Of a stretch of DNA of 64,000 nucleotides, positions 34,801-47,698 are shown piece by piece. Source of the DNA: Paralvinella palmiformis (taxonomy: Eukaryota > Annelida > Polychaeta > Terebellida > Alvinellidae); NCBI GenBank assembly GCA_025642065.1, contig JAODUP010000116.1, positions 62,001 through 126,000 on the forward strand, in the 5' to 3' direction. The notes below the pieces were generated by a model. That model saw nothing but the letters and a program-made list of their open reading frames with translations, was not told the origin of the DNA and searched no databases. Position 1 is the first letter of the stretch, and each line of letters starts with the position of its first letter. Both the position numbers and the translations under genes were made by a program.

Positions 34801-37800
34801 TATATATTTATGTAGAGCCAAAAATAATGTGGAAAAATCTATTATGTAATAAAATATGTGTTAGGTTGACTCTTAAAGAAATGTAATGCTCTTGCTTCCT
34901 TCATTTTCATGGAACTTTGCGAATGAATCTTTAAAAAAAAGTGTCACTTGTTTTTAAATGAATACTGTTCCATTTTGTTATGAATATGAATTACATGGCT
35001 TCTTGCTTTGTCCTCGTTAATTATACATTACATTCTCACTTAAAGAAAGTTCTGTCATGATATAATAAAATGACAGTTTAGATGGTATTCACTGTGAAGA
35101 AAATTATGCAATGCCAGTAATTTAAAATAGTTTCTATTTAAAATGTTCCATTTTCAAAATGCTTTGTGTGAAATACACAGTAAATATCTTGTGATAGAAT
35201 GATAATAATTGCCTTTGTATTTGCTAGATCTTTTCAAATATTCATGAACTTGTTCAGTGATATGAGAAAATACTTTGAGCCCTTTCTTGTAATAATCTTT
35301 CAAGACAGCATAATGGTAAGTGTGCTGCTTGATACAGATATTTCTCATGAACAAGCCTAAATATATATAAGTTAAAAATGTTGGTGAGAATCACTCAGTA
35401 TAAAAAATTATCTGTATAACTATTTATGTGTGTCTATTACAAGAACATACAGAATCTTAAAATTAAATATACTGTCATACTTAGAATGATGTTTTGTTGT
35501 TGGTTGACCTATTTTATAGTCATTAAAAACCTATTTACATGAGGAAATTAAATCCTTACTGATATTGCCTCTTGGTGAATACTCGCTTTTGTGATAAGAA
35601 ATTATGAAATATTAAAAAGAATGGTATTATTGTACCGACCTGTTTTCCAAACCCTGCCCATTTTAAAACGTGACCTTCTCATTTTGCAATTGCACCGCAA
35701 GCCTTGTGGTTGTAAGATAGGAAGCCTGTTTCGCAACCACTTGATTCAGCATAACATCAGCTTGATCAGATAATGATAAATTTGATCGTGCACCATTTTG
35801 TAAAATAATATTTTATTATTTTTGCATGTGTTTGTATGCATTTATATATATACATGTAATGTGAACAAATAATTTCTGAAAACTTATATTTTTAAAGTTG
35901 TTGAATCGTTTCGCTTCCTGTTTCAAAACGGGATGAGGACCGTTTCAACAACTTCAAATATTTAACTGTTTTCAGAATTTATTAATTGTTTGTTCATATA
36001 TCTATATATAGAGGTCTATATAATTTATAATCAATTTAATTTTCACAACAACATTTTGCTAGATCATTTAGAAATAACAGCGCCACATTTCGTTGCCATG
36101 TGGTTGCTAAGTGAAGAGGCATTCTTAAAATGATAATGGTTGTGAAATGGGATGGTCCCATTTTGAAATGGCCCCAGTTGTCTAGATGGTGCATAACATT
36201 ATTATTCTTATTGGAAATTTTTATTTTGTTGTATTGATCATTAAAAATATGGTGTGTGTGTGTGGTTGATCATAAAGTTCTGAGACTCAATTTTATTGTT
36301 TTCTTGCTAGTCATCATTAGACCCTCTTATAAGACTTCTGTGGGTATTTTAGGCTATGTCCTCACATAAACACACATGTGTATGTGACCATTCAGCAGTA
36401 TACTAGTATAGCAAGCATTTGAATGAATATGTCACACAGATCTAATGGTGTAGATGTTTTTATTTGCAGGCATTTCTTAGGGTGAAACTCATTTCACACA
36501 TCTTTGGTGAAGTTTTTTCCCACTATTTAAGTGGTTTTGATGTTGGTATTGTCCGTGGCATGAATATTCCTGTACCCCGTTGTGATCCACATGTTGGCAC
36601 CCATATTCACAAACCAGGCATGTGTAACTGGCATACAGTATCACATCTCCAGAGACAAGGTAGGCACAGTGATCTGTATAACTATAAGCTAGATACTTTC
36701 ATTTGGACATTCATAATCAAAGTGCCAAACACACTGTAACTTGTGTTTTTATATGCAACACCGCTGCTCTGACAATTGTAAATCTTGTTATTGTCATAAT
36801 TGTTTCTTATTACTACTAATGATCACAGTCAGACAGTATTCATTAATACAATCAATAATATGATTTTACATATTATACTGTTAAGTGTTATTATGACAGT
36901 TATATGAATATGAGATACCTATGTGATATAGGTTTTGTAACAGCATAAAATGTTCTATAATATTATTATTCTTTCTCTCTAAGTGTGTGTAAAGGTGTGA
37001 GAAATCTACTAAATACCAAATTTCAATTATGTAAACACAGAACATATTACTATTGGACAGATACTTCAATCTTTTCAAGACAGAAAACTTTTATGAATGA
37101 TAGTAAACTTGGCTATTTAACATCATCCTCTACTATAACTTTAAAAAAGATATATGTATATAAGCAAAATTTATAAGTGAATCTCCTATATGACAGTCAT
37201 TTTGTACAAATGGCTTCAGATCAATAGTGCTGACTATGACTCACAACCATACTTTTCCAGATTGGTGCTAGATGTCCCACTAGTTATAAGTGTTGTTTAT
37301 CAGTGGATTTGAATGAAGGACCTCTTGATTTTCACATCCACTAGTTAATGATTATATCACTGAGATAATGTAAAGAAACTAAGACTTTTTTGTGACCAGT
37401 AAGTGTGATTAATCTAAAATAACTACAGATGTGGTAGACATTGATTGTGAAAATTAGGATAGGTGTAAATGATTATATATGTTAAGTATTTATGGTTGTA
37501 TGTAACAATAAACAAGAGCACATTCTGCTGGTAGTTGAATATTAAGTCCCAGGTTTTTATATATTGAATGTTTAAAGTTTTATTCAACTCTATGAAGGTC
37601 ATTTATTTAAAGAAATAGCTTCATCCAGTGCTATTTGCCCACAACTTTCCATTAAACTCTGTAAAGTGTAATTCTTGGTTGTGAATTAAGTTTTCAGAAA
37701 TATATTACATAAGAAATAAATATGAATAGAATACAACCTCAAAATTAGTTCACAATACTCTACTACTGCGTTTAAAAAAAAATAAAGCATTAAACACACC

Positions 37801-39232
37801 TTAGTTTTCTGGGTTACCTTTAAATGATGTCACAAAACATAAACTAGGACAACGTTATGAACCAGAGTTACATATTGTGAAGTAGTCATTTTCTGTGGAT
37901 GTAAAAGAAACACCCAGTAACTAATGGTCTTTTATGAAAAAAAGGCATTATCTGGTTGATGGATGTATTTTACTTTATTCTGTTACTTTATTATGCCTGT
38001 CTTATTTAATTCAATATTTCAAATTATTTAGTACTGGTTCTGTGTTTATGCATTCTCACTTTGCTGGATATCTCAATGCTATGCACATTTAATTGGTAAA
38101 ATAATGTTTCACTGTATACAAGCAATACACTTGCTTGCACATATGCACATTTGTTTTTCAGGGCCAATGACCAAGTGCAACCCTAGCAGTATGGATGCTT
38201 GTGGAAATTTTGAAATGTGTGAACTTAAGCAGTGTGTCTGCTTGCCGAACTATATTTACAGCAACATAACTCAGTCTTGCACTCCAGAGGTGATCCTAGA
38301 GTTTGACCTTCCATTTGGTAAGCAATAGCAACCCATACAGAATTTGCTAGGTATTAACTTTTTTCATGAAGTGAAACCCGAACTGTTGACACCTACATTC
38401 AACAGATCCTAAACTCTACACTCATTATGTGAAATTAAATTGAGAAGTTACTGCTGAAACCTGTGCTGAAATAGAGTACCATGATATACTCTTTAAGTTG
38501 TGAGCCTCTAGGTTTTAATACTGTGTCATGTTGTTGGTTGGATTTGAGTGTTTTACATCCTGGTGCAGATCAGTGTATGTGTAATATATCCAAAGAAATT
38601 ATGTTTACTGATATAGTGTCTCCATGGTTAAACAGACCTGTATCACTCGTATTCAAATATCAGCTTAGTTGTGTCTGGGCAGTTATTGATTTTTTATTTC
38701 ATTCTATTACCTTTGGTCATTGTTTGGCCTATTTAGCCTATGACGAATACAGAAGTAGCCAGAAACAAACAATATTTCATAATTGTTTTTGATACCGATG
38801 TATATGTTAATTGGCTTAATGAATTCATGAATAATTATCCTCAGAGAGAGTTCATGTATGATATTCTTCTTCATAATTTCTAGATAATCAAGTTAAGGAG
38901 TCAAAAAAGATCAGTCAGAAATGTAAGTATTACGTACGCAACATGTCTTTATTATTTGTTGACAAATAACAAACAGTTAGACACTTAGTTCACGGCTGTT
39001 GTTTACATTAACCTTAACTATATTTTTTTTCAAATGATTTGATTCCATTAATAATTACATATAATATTTTCTTCCAGATATCATTGTCATAGCATGCAGT
39101 ATAGCCACATTATTAATCCTCTTGGCCATTGCGGCTACAGTTGTAATAAAATATAAGAGACGTCAAGCACGGTATTCACAACATGAACTCCTAAGACAGC
39201 AAGAAGAGGATGATGATCCAGAAGTAGTCTGA
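30356..39232 (+). CDS. uncharacterised type I transmembrane protein with EGF-like module, 8 exons
   Basis: Exons 30356-30422, 31147-31313, 31980-32154, 32264-32361, 36470-36659, 38162-38317, 38884-38922 and 39078-39232 total 1047 bp (348 aa), with every phase matching and all GT/AG. The protein has a signal peptide (MMTVAEVCLLAIVICNTVIL). A cysteine-bearing extracellular region follows ('KCVKNNECSGVDCIG', 'FCIGLIVEACNKP'). Exon 6 encodes a six-cysteine EGF/EB-like module with 'CELKQCVC'. One membrane span lies at about residues 299-321. The 27-residue cytoplasmic tail has a KYKRR stop-transfer and an acidic end (EEDDDPEVV). I do not recognise the family. A surface receptor or adhesion role would be a guess from topology only. 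Intron 4 (4.1 kb) holds a hAT element and a foldback. Confidence 0.82.
31147..31313 (+). CDS. membrane protein exon 2
   Basis: Acceptor ACTTAG|GT, donor CAG|GTAAGT. It carries 'LKCVKNNECSGVDCIGKY'. Confidence 0.82.
31788..31830. repeat. (AT)n(GT)n microsatellite
   Basis: Short compound tract in intron 2 of the membrane protein gene. Confidence 0.88.
31980..32154 (+). CDS. membrane protein exon 3
   Basis: Acceptor TTTCTGCAG|G, donor ATAG|GTATGA, phase 1. It includes 'FCIGLIVEACNKPTNIHMYI', with alternating hydrophobic residues suggesting beta strands. Confidence 0.85.
32264..32361 (+). CDS. membrane protein exon 4
   Basis: Acceptor TTCATCAG|GA, donor TTTCA|GTGAGT, phase 0. It begins 'AEFNVMGSVARGYVDIKM'. 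Confidence 0.82.
32864..33896 (-). mobile_element. hAT transposon remnant in membrane protein intron 4
   Basis: 1033 bp flanked by perfect 8-bp duplications CTTCAAGC (32856-32863 and 33897-33904), the hAT signature. The ends read CAAGGTGGGATTTC and, reversed, CAGGGTTGGCAGTTTC, which are imperfect inverted repeats. On the minus strand near 33330-33265 'KLxNRLGVAKAA' with 'CASIESIF' just before it is the hAT dimerisation domain in two frames. The open frame at 33695-33414 (minus) is probably further transposase, broken by frameshifts. Confidence 0.85.
35863..35995. repeat. foldback (inverted repeat with short loop)
   Basis: The left arm 35863-35904 ('gaacaaataatttctgaaaa' ... 'aagttgttga') is largely the reverse complement of 35945-35995, with a loop of about 40 bp. 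It lies in intron 4 of the membrane protein gene. Confidence 0.78.
36470..36659 (+). CDS. membrane protein exon 5
   Basis: Acceptor TTTGCAG|GCA, donor CAAG|GTAGGC, phase 1. It includes 'FDVGIVRGMNIPVPRCDP' and a histidine-rich stretch. Confidence 0.85.
38162..38317 (+). CDS. membrane protein exon 6 (EGF/EB-like module)
   Basis: Acceptor TTTTTCAG|GG, donor TTTG|GTAAGC. Six cysteines appear in the order C, C, C, C-x-C, C, consistent with one EGF- or EB-like module, and symmetrical phase 1-1 borders are typical of shuffled modules. Confidence 0.85.
38884..38922 (+). CDS. membrane protein exon 7 (39-bp micro-exon)
   Basis: Acceptor TTTCTAG|AT, donor AAAT|GTAAGT, phase 1-1. It encodes a short lysine-rich juxtamembrane linker and could be skipped without a frame change. 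Confidence 0.75.
39078..39232 (+). CDS. membrane protein exon 8 (membrane span, tail, stop)
   Basis: Acceptor CTTCCAG|AT. It encodes 'ACSIATLLILLAIAATVVI', the KYKRR boundary and the acidic C-terminus ending at TGA 39230-39232. Confidence 0.88.
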
Positions 39233-39337
39233 ATACAGATTGGGACTGCAGTATCTGTGTCCCTATAAGTCATACTGTGATTCCTACTTTGAAATGTTGC
39301 TATTAGCATACATAACCACTTCCATTTGACCAATATC

Positions 39338-39379
<42 letters not shown>

Positions 39380-42300
39380 TAGTTGTAAGATGTGTTTGTC
39401 AAACATTCTTTTAATCTTTGCATTAACACAGTATAGTAATGCTGACTAGTTAGTGCTGAGAACTTATGGACGTTTTTGTCTCAGCATCTTCATTCAGAAT
39501 AGGATCCAATAAAAGTAAAACCTCTACTCAGTACCATCTTACATTAGTTATTTAATACTAATACCACTCTGAACTGATTTAAAACTATTTCCTGGTTAAT
39601 GTACTTGTGAACAATGTGCCTTAAAGAAATAATATTACACTGTTGGGTGGTATTTTGACGATTGTAGAAAATACCTTTCTAAATCATTTTGCTGGAACTG
39701 ATTAGAAAAGGTTAACTTCAGTTTTAAACACTGACTTTTTCCAGTAAAGTTTAATCTAAATAGTTAATGATCATTTAAGTTATTTTCTCTAACATTTGTT
39801 TTTTTCAGATACTGATATAAACTTTCTCAATGGTGTGATGTATAGTTTTTGTGTGTAGTTAAATCTCGGTGTGTTTGTTTATCTTGGCTAGTTCATTGCA
39901 GCAGTTGTGTTATTTTAGATAAGGAGTGATCTGAATTGTTACCCTGCAGATATGCCAGTAAGGGCTCATATATGCTACATTTGATGGTTTCATATCACTG
40001 TCCAGTATTATTGATCAGTTAGTTAGTATTAAGTTGTTTACTGGAAATCAGATTTCCATTTAAGGAGGAAATATTATCATTTACTATTTGTGGTGAACTT
40101 GTTGATTTACAGCTTCTTGCCTGCTGTGTCTATTTATTTCATTTTTGTTGTGAACAGTTATAGAATTAAAGATCAGAATGTAACATAAAGGTTATGTTTT
40201 TAATGATAAAAATGTTTCATTCACTTTTTCACAAATAGGTACTGCTCGCAGAACTTAATGTACAGACTAGTAATCAGATAGATTCTGATGAGACATGTAA
40301 ACTGTTTGTTCCAGCAGTGGATATACCTGATGCTTTATCAGGATGACTTTACTTACAAATTTATATTAAAATAACATGACATAATCATACAAAATATATT
40401 GGCAAATCATAACTAAATGTTAGGCATGTAGATTATAAACACCTAAAATTCCCCTTGTAAATGGAAAAAAGAGAACCATATTAACTTTTAATTATCTAAA
40501 TAAGATTTTCTGCTATATTTGCATGGTTATTCAGCCCCATGTCCATTGAATGAAGTAAAATGTGAAAAGAAATGTCTGTTGTATGTTTTTATTTGTAAGT
40601 TGTGCATATGAAAGATAGCCGAGTCACCCTTGTTACTGGTATTCCTGTGTTAAATACATTATGATAGAAGTGATGACTAGGCATGTATTATATTATTAAT
40701 ATATATATAAACAAGTTTATAAACATTTCTTTCAACAACAGTCCTGTATTGGACATGCATGTTGCACAAACATTTTATTTGCTGCAGTATGAATATGTGT
40801 ATGAGAGCTAATATATTTACAGTTGATCTGTTTTTATACTGGTATATCCTATACCAGTAGTAGTTTACAATGTCAATGCTATGATGACTTAAATAACATC
40901 TGATTAATAATGATATTCCGAAGGTGATTTGTTTTTATAATATGATACAGTAAAACCATTTACAATGTACACTGTTCGTGTTGTGTTTATGATGTTGCCA
41001 TATCAGTTGAACTGTAGTACTTTCATTCATCATTCCACCAGTTTAACACTGTTCCTTGTTAATATTCTTGTGTTAGTTATTTTGCCTTGTTTGTGTTGTG
41101 TAAATACTCATAAATCTGACCAATGTAGGAGCTTTAAGAAACAATCTCAATCTAATGCCTCTCGTGCTGTAGGTGAAGGTTTAATTATCATTACTCTCTC
41201 ATGATTTACTTATCTGTTCACATGGGCATCCACCCACCACTCTCTATTATCCGTGTGTGTGTCTGTGTGAGCACATACACATGTTGGTTGTCTCTTCTTG
41301 AACATGGCACTTCTGTAATAATTATCACTGCTTTTACTACATGTGTAATTATTATTATGTTAATATCTCAATAAGATGTAACGATGAGGGTTCTCCATTG
41401 CTCTGTTTTATTTACAAAATGTCTTACACATAAATCAGTTATTTTTAGTACTGTTTTACTCCACTGGTCATGGGTAATTTATATGTATACAATGTTGTAT
41501 TACACAGAGACCTTGTTGATTATGATAAAAATGACATTTTAAAATATGATTTCTGAATTCCTGTTGTATATTTGATACATATTAAAATTTGTTTCCAGTA
41601 CTTAAATATTTAATATATACATACTAATAACAAACCAAATTATTCTGATTACATGGTATCTGTTAGGTTTTTAATTTAGTTTATTCTTTAAATAAAAAAA
41701 ACATGAATAATGAAAACATTGATGCCAATTTAATTGTCAACCATCATGGGTCTGTTTCTTGTAGTATGTCTTTCTTATAGAGAAACATTTATATATTGCA
41801 AAAGTTTGGTTAAAGGCACATACCAATTGTTCATCTCATATGTATATATATATCATTGTCACCACAAGTGGTGATGTTTTTATAGCCATACATAATGTCA
41901 CATCTATTTATGAAATAAAAATCAGATAAGAGGATAGCACTTCATACCCTGGTGAATCTTTTTTGGGGTTCCAATAAAACCAATTCACCTTTTGTAACCT
42001 ATGTTCTTATATAGGATCTTATCAACTTATTTCTTCCATACGTACATAAATATTATGGGATGTCTGTGTCTACCAACAACTCATCTATTTATCTATAAGT
42101 ATATTAATCAAATCCAGCTCCATTGTTCTGAAGATTATACAGTCTAATTAAATGTTTTATGCTCAGTATCCTTCTTTCCCAGTTTGAACCTGTACAATCC
42201 AGCAAATTCATCTGGTCCCTGGGAAGTATACTATTTCTAGCTTATCATATTCCTGCCAGATTGAACTTTTTAAACTTATTAAATTTGTTCACATGTTGTA

Positions 42301-43140
42301 CATTTTTACTTTTTTATTGAGATCAGTGTGATATTGCATGCACATTTTTCAAAATTTTATGATCTTCTAATAATCTTGTATGCATCAACTATTCTACATT
42401 ATATAATATATAGTAATTTGATGCTCTTCATTGTTGACTATTGCTTATGTATAATTTAAATTGTTTGTATACGTTTATTAATGCAATACAGCAGACACTG
42501 GTACACGTTGTCAAGTAATGTGCTATTTTGAATGTGTTGTTTGCTCCATCATATACTCACTTCTGGAATTTAGAGGCCAATAATGTTTCAGGTTATTAAT
42601 AAAAGCAAACCTCCTGGTAAATGTATTATATAAATGTTATTTAGAAATAAGCATGTATTGTTTTATTATGTATATTATAAACCATTAGCTCATGCAAAGT
42701 TAACACCTTTTTAAGCTTATTTTATGTTGAATTGGGTATTGTTTTCCATAACGCTATATGATGTCTGAACTGTACAAGTTATAGGCCATTGATTCACACA
42801 ACATCATATGTATATTACATGATTATACATATTAATTGCATGCGTATGTCGCAGTGTGATATCTGGCAAAATGCTCGCCGGGAGTTCTTTTTCATAAAAT
42901 GTCATATGTGCATTTTTTGCTGAAAGCAACCATTCACCGTGCCCTGATATGCAGGCTACTGCCAAAACACAGAAAAGTGAGGCAGAACAAATTTCTAACA
43001 GTTTGTTCTCAGAACATCCTGAATATGTTCTTACAACAACAAATTCGCAGCACAAATTAGGATGAAGTAATTGACACACAGTAAAGCAGCAAATAATAAG
43101 ACGAACTAAACTGAACACCTTAAGAACGTGGCACAAATTT
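39233..43140. other. 3' UTR of the membrane protein gene, then intergenic
   Basis: An AATAAA at 39508-39513 could end the transcript, and further AATAAA hexamers lie near 41690 and 41913. A (GT)n tract lies at 39339-39378. Otherwise AT-rich with no supported gene. Confidence 0.5.
39339..39378. repeat. (TG)n microsatellite
   Basis: TG tract about 107 bp after the stop codon of the membrane protein gene, so likely transcribed. Confidence 0.92.
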
Positions 43141-43208
43141 AATAACCAGTGTTGGCTATAACAGAATATAAGTTGACCAATCATCCGACGCACTTAACAT
43201 TTAAAGTA

Positions 43209-43884
43209 ACTGGCTGCTATAGCAGGTGTATGGACAGTTGCTCACCGAGCAAATGAAACTGTGGACACGTGCTCATCAGTGGATATTTAAATAGAAAAAA
43301 GTGAATTTGTAATAAACAATTAAATGAAAATAAACAGAACACAAATAATGATGCAGCTTCTACAAAGTCTAGATCCAATATGCTACTCCATATGTCAAGG
43401 TAAATTTATTATTACCTCCACAGAGTGGAGAAATATACATATATACAATAAAACAAACAATATAAAATATGTCAATAATAGACAGAATAGCAGTTAATAT
43501 GACCTAGTTGAACGTTTGACCAATAAATATTCATTTCGATTGGCCTAATACAGACATTGGGTCAATTCAGGAATTGTAAATGCTTTTTTAGTGGAATTGA
43601 AGTTTGCTACAAAAAAAGTAAATTCACAAATTAATTTGCCTTTTAATTCAGAAATATATTTTTTAGTATATTATATAATTATTGGTATGAATATTACCAA
43701 GTATTATGGCATTAAGGATCAGCATGATCAATATTATATCATTCTTATAAATAATAATGATTTTATTTGATTAATATAATTATGTGCAGTTTTTTCTCAT
43801 TAAAAATTCACTGGTAAATTAAGTGTCCACTTTTTCATTTGCGTGGTGAGCAACTGTCCTACAATCACTATAGCACGATAGTCT
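43209..43884. mobile_element. long terminal-inverted-repeat element, class unknown
   Basis: 'ggacagttgctcacc' at 43232 with 'caaatgaaactgtggacac' is mirrored by 'gtgtccactttttcatttgc' and 'ggtgagcaactgtcc' at 43823-43859. The imperfect match continues about 20 bp outward and 40 bp inward, giving arms near 43209-43301 and 43786-43884. The roughly 480-bp interior is AT-rich with no coding frame. No target duplication could be fixed. Confidence 0.7.
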
Positions 43885-44213
43885 AACTGAAATTAACTAG
43901 CTGCAGTCGTGACCAGTCAATGCAGTTCAAATTTAAGCTCCTGTACCCCGAACACACAGTTAAATGAAAACGCGGACGTGTCCTTTGGGCCACTATAATA
44001 AATCCTACAACTTAAAATGAAAACATAAATATTTAATTTATACATATTACCAAGGTTATACGCAAAACCTAAAAAGAACATCCCCTAAATAAGAAAGGAC
44101 ATATCGACATTTGAATAACTTTATTTACAATATATCTTTTAAAATGTACTATTGTAACACTAGTTTGCTCTTTGAAGAAAATAATTTGGTTTGATGCTGA
44201 TCTACAGAAACAA

Positions 44214-47080
44214 TTAAGAATTGTGTGACCGACGATGGATTGGTACAGGTGGAGCTGCTAAACCAGAAATTAAAGGGTTGACCTTACTGATCCAGTTGTG
44301 GCTGAAGGAATTAGATTTGGAACCAATGATGACATTGTAGAGTGAATAGGAGAACAAATTATTTATCACTCTAGGTTCTGTAACTGGTTTTGATAGTTGT
44401 ATCGACACCAACTTTGTAATCTTACTAGGCTTTGGTGCAACAATAGAGCTTACTAGCAACAGAATATTTATGTGCAAAACCCTGGAATTACAAATAGATT
44501 CTCCTTTAAACCAGTATGCAGGAATAAAACCATCGGTTTGTTTAATTACAGTATATGTAGTTTCTTAAAGATTAGCTAAAATTTGTCGACCTTTCTGGTC
44601 ACCTTCGCGAAACAATACACGATCATTTGGATTGAATATTGTACAACGAGTGCGCTTTTGTTCACTCTTATCGCCTTTGAATTTCGCATTAGGATCTTCT
44701 CTTCCAGATGAAACTTGCATGTGGGGTAATGTTTGTTGTCAATCCAAATGTAATACACGACCGAACAGTACCTCCTATGGAACGAATCCAGTGGTTTGAT
44801 GTGACGTACAATTGTACACACGAAGGTGTTCGGTTAGTATTTCCTTCTTTCTTACTCTCAGATAACGTTCCCAACAATCCAACCCAAATTAGAATTAATT
44901 GTTTTACAAACATCATTCCCCTATGTGTGAAATGGTGTCTTTCTAGACTTCGTAATGCTAGATAGGATAATTGATCCGAATTTCTTCTGATTTATGTTTA
45001 TTTTATTATACTGTGTACTAATATTTAACTTTTCTCTTTTAGTAATTTGTTTTTCCTTTTTTTTCTTCTAATTATAAATGTAATTAAATTATAAACATAA
45101 TTAAATTAAACCTGTAATTAAATATGTTTTAACCAGTTTGGAGTTATAATTGATGTTTGTATAAAAGAATAACTATCTTTATAACAGATACAGATATACA
45201 TATCCACTCACAGACACACACGCATCGAAAACATTGCCTTATACAATTTCAACATCTCTGGTGTAACCAAGTCAATAAAATCGAACTTAAATAAGAGCTA
45301 ATCGAATGACCAATATAATCGTATAGCTGAAGTAAAAAAAACGAATTGTGTTGTATTTACCTGAACAACATGCTAATGATTTTAAGCTCATCCCAGTCTC
45401 CTGTTAAACAAGCAACCCTACCAGGCGTACCAACCAATTTTGACCTTGTTGGCTTACAACAACGCACCTTCCAAACAATAATTGTATTAAGAATATTGTC
45501 TTCGTGTTGCTATGACGTCATAATAAGAATGTCTACCACTGATTTATATGAAAACTACAGATTATTATCAACTGTTTGCACCTACACGGGAAAACAATAT
45601 ATATAACCATATTCAGATAGAGAAGGATTACAGACATCTTTGATTATTTCAATTAAAATCTTTAGAATATTGGAATAGAAAAGTAAAAACTATACCATTT
45701 GGCCAACCACTTGTGTCTAGTAGAAGTAAGACGAGCTAATGACAACACATATGTTAGAGGCCTACTCTCAGTCCACACCTTGAACTTAGGACAAATAAAA
45801 GCAAAATTGTCAGTATTGCCCAGTAGAGTGCTAAAAATTCGCCTTTATATGCAAAATAATTTGTTTCTGGATGTTTTAAACTGCAACTAACATAGGCAAT
45901 TACATGCAATTCTCCATCTCGTCTTTGACATAACACAGTATTCAAACCTACCAAGCTGGCATCCATGTGGAGTTGAAACGGTATACTGAAATCAGCATAT
46001 ATGACAAAACAGGAGCTTCTACAATAGCACATTTGATATGCTTTTGCTCCTTTTGTCCATCACAGTATGATCTTTTGTTCTGTGAAACATTATTTTGATA
46101 TTTCAGTATTCTTGTGGTTGGAAATACCATGTTTGCAAAGTTTTTAATGAATCGTCCATAGAATCCAGCAAATCCAAAGAATAGTTTAAATTGTTTAAAA
46201 ATTGTAAGTATTGGCCACGACTTGACAACTTTCACTTTATCGGGACCATTATGGATGCCATATTGGGAGACAATAAGACCTAAATATTTGACGGATTCTT
46301 GTATAAATCTTACAGTTCGATAAATTCAGTTTGACATATTTTCTTTATCTCTTGCATATGATAATTTAGAACAGCGTAGAAAATATTTGTCATAAATAAA
46401 ATAAACACTCCTTATACAAATCTCCCAAGCAACGGTGCATCAATTTCTGAATAGTAGCAAGATTGGTGATCAGTTCAAATAGTATATATTAAAATTCATA
46501 AAAGCCAAATGTCCCACGCACAGTAAGCAGAATTTGCTCTTTGTGTTCTTGCCAATATCGCCTGTTCTTAAATCTGAACTTGAGAAACACTTTGCTCCAC
46601 GCAATAGCTTCATTGGTGGGGGGAAGGGAAAATGCATTACGAATGTTATATTATTCAAAGACCTATAATCCAAAGTTTGACCTTTCTTTCTCACACACAA
46701 TGGACTTTGTGATTGACGAATATGACCAGAGTTTAATATAGCCTGGATGTGATCTCTAATTTCTGCGTAGATGTGAAGTGGGATTCTGCTACGAGTTTTT
46801 TATTGGAATTTCAGTAGTGAGACTGATGTAGCGAGTGTGACCAGTATCAAGTAATGAACCGTCATACATCTTCCCGCTTAAGTAACAACTTTCGAAGAGA
46901 CCTACCATCTGGATCATCTGGTATATTAAACATATTGCTATAATCTATATTTACTTCAGCTAACATATCTTTAAGATTGTCACCAGTATATAAGTTTAAC
47001 TTTACAACATTCGTAAATGAGCTAGGAATCACTTCGGGAGGGAGCGAATTCCGATCTTTGAAAACTGACTGGCGACTATT
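44214..47080 (-). mobile_element. old Ty3/gypsy pol remnant
   Basis: On the minus strand, from high to low coordinates, a linker resembling the 'DTGxxxP' segment lies near 46850. Reverse transcriptase blocks follow ('LDYRSLNNITF', 'GAKCFSSSDLRTG') at 46700-46540, then 'FKLFFGFAGFYGRFIKNFAN' at about 46190-46130. RNase H comes next ('LHMDASLVGLNTVLCQRRDG', 'YVSCSLKHPETNYFAYKGEF') at about 45980-45800, and integrase C-terminal pieces at about 44900-44580. Frameshifts and missing parts, including most of the integrase core, show that it is long dead. No clear LTR pair was found. Confidence 0.85.
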
Positions 47081-47084
47081 TAAC

Positions 47085-47240
47085 TAACCGTTGCTGTAAT
47101 AGAATACATATTGACCAATCCGTAGCCAGTCAGCTAACGCAGTTCAAATTTAAACTAACTGGCCATAATATAAATAATATAACAATGGCGCGATATAAAT
47201 TGACCGATCTACGGCTAGTCAGCAGAAGTGCACAAATGAT
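47085..47240. repeat. repeat related to the flanks of the 43.2-kb inverted-repeat element
   Basis: 'attgaccaatccgtagccag' and 'gcagttcaaatttaaactaa' resemble the outer flanks of the 43.2-kb element (43160-43215 and 43900-43945). A second partial match, 'aattgaccgatctacggcta', follows at 47208. Confidence 0.5.
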
Positions 47241-47698
47241 AACGTTCAGTTACTGATTTTCGAAAATAATCAAATTAATGTAATCTGCTATGATTTTAGT
47301 TGTCAATAATTTCAAAATATTTTGAACCGACTATAGTAACTGATTTATAAACACGTAGGCCTAACTACATGGTGTTGTCATGTGTATGTCAGTTAAAGGA
47401 TACCTCCAGCGGCTAAAATACTACGGACAGTTAGAATTTAGCATACAAGTTATGTCAAAATGTTCACACAAATTACTATAACAAGGACCTTCTTGAGATA
47501 TATTTTATGTGTGATTAATCTAAAACAGAAAATGAAAGCGACCATATTGTCTTCTTCCTCGTCTTGGTTTCCATCTTGTGTGACGTGAGGAAATTGATTC
47601 CGGAAGCTGTGCAATCTCCATCTCTCTGGCAGTAGCTAGGTGTGCGCGATGAATTGTGGGTAAATGTATTTCGCGACGATACACTAAACAGTGTAGTA

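Noticed and set aside
42804..43193. 129-codon minus-strand frame with hydrophobic start
   Set aside because: Starts at the edge of the inverted-repeat element with a non-ATG first codon, and the protein has no recognisable domain.
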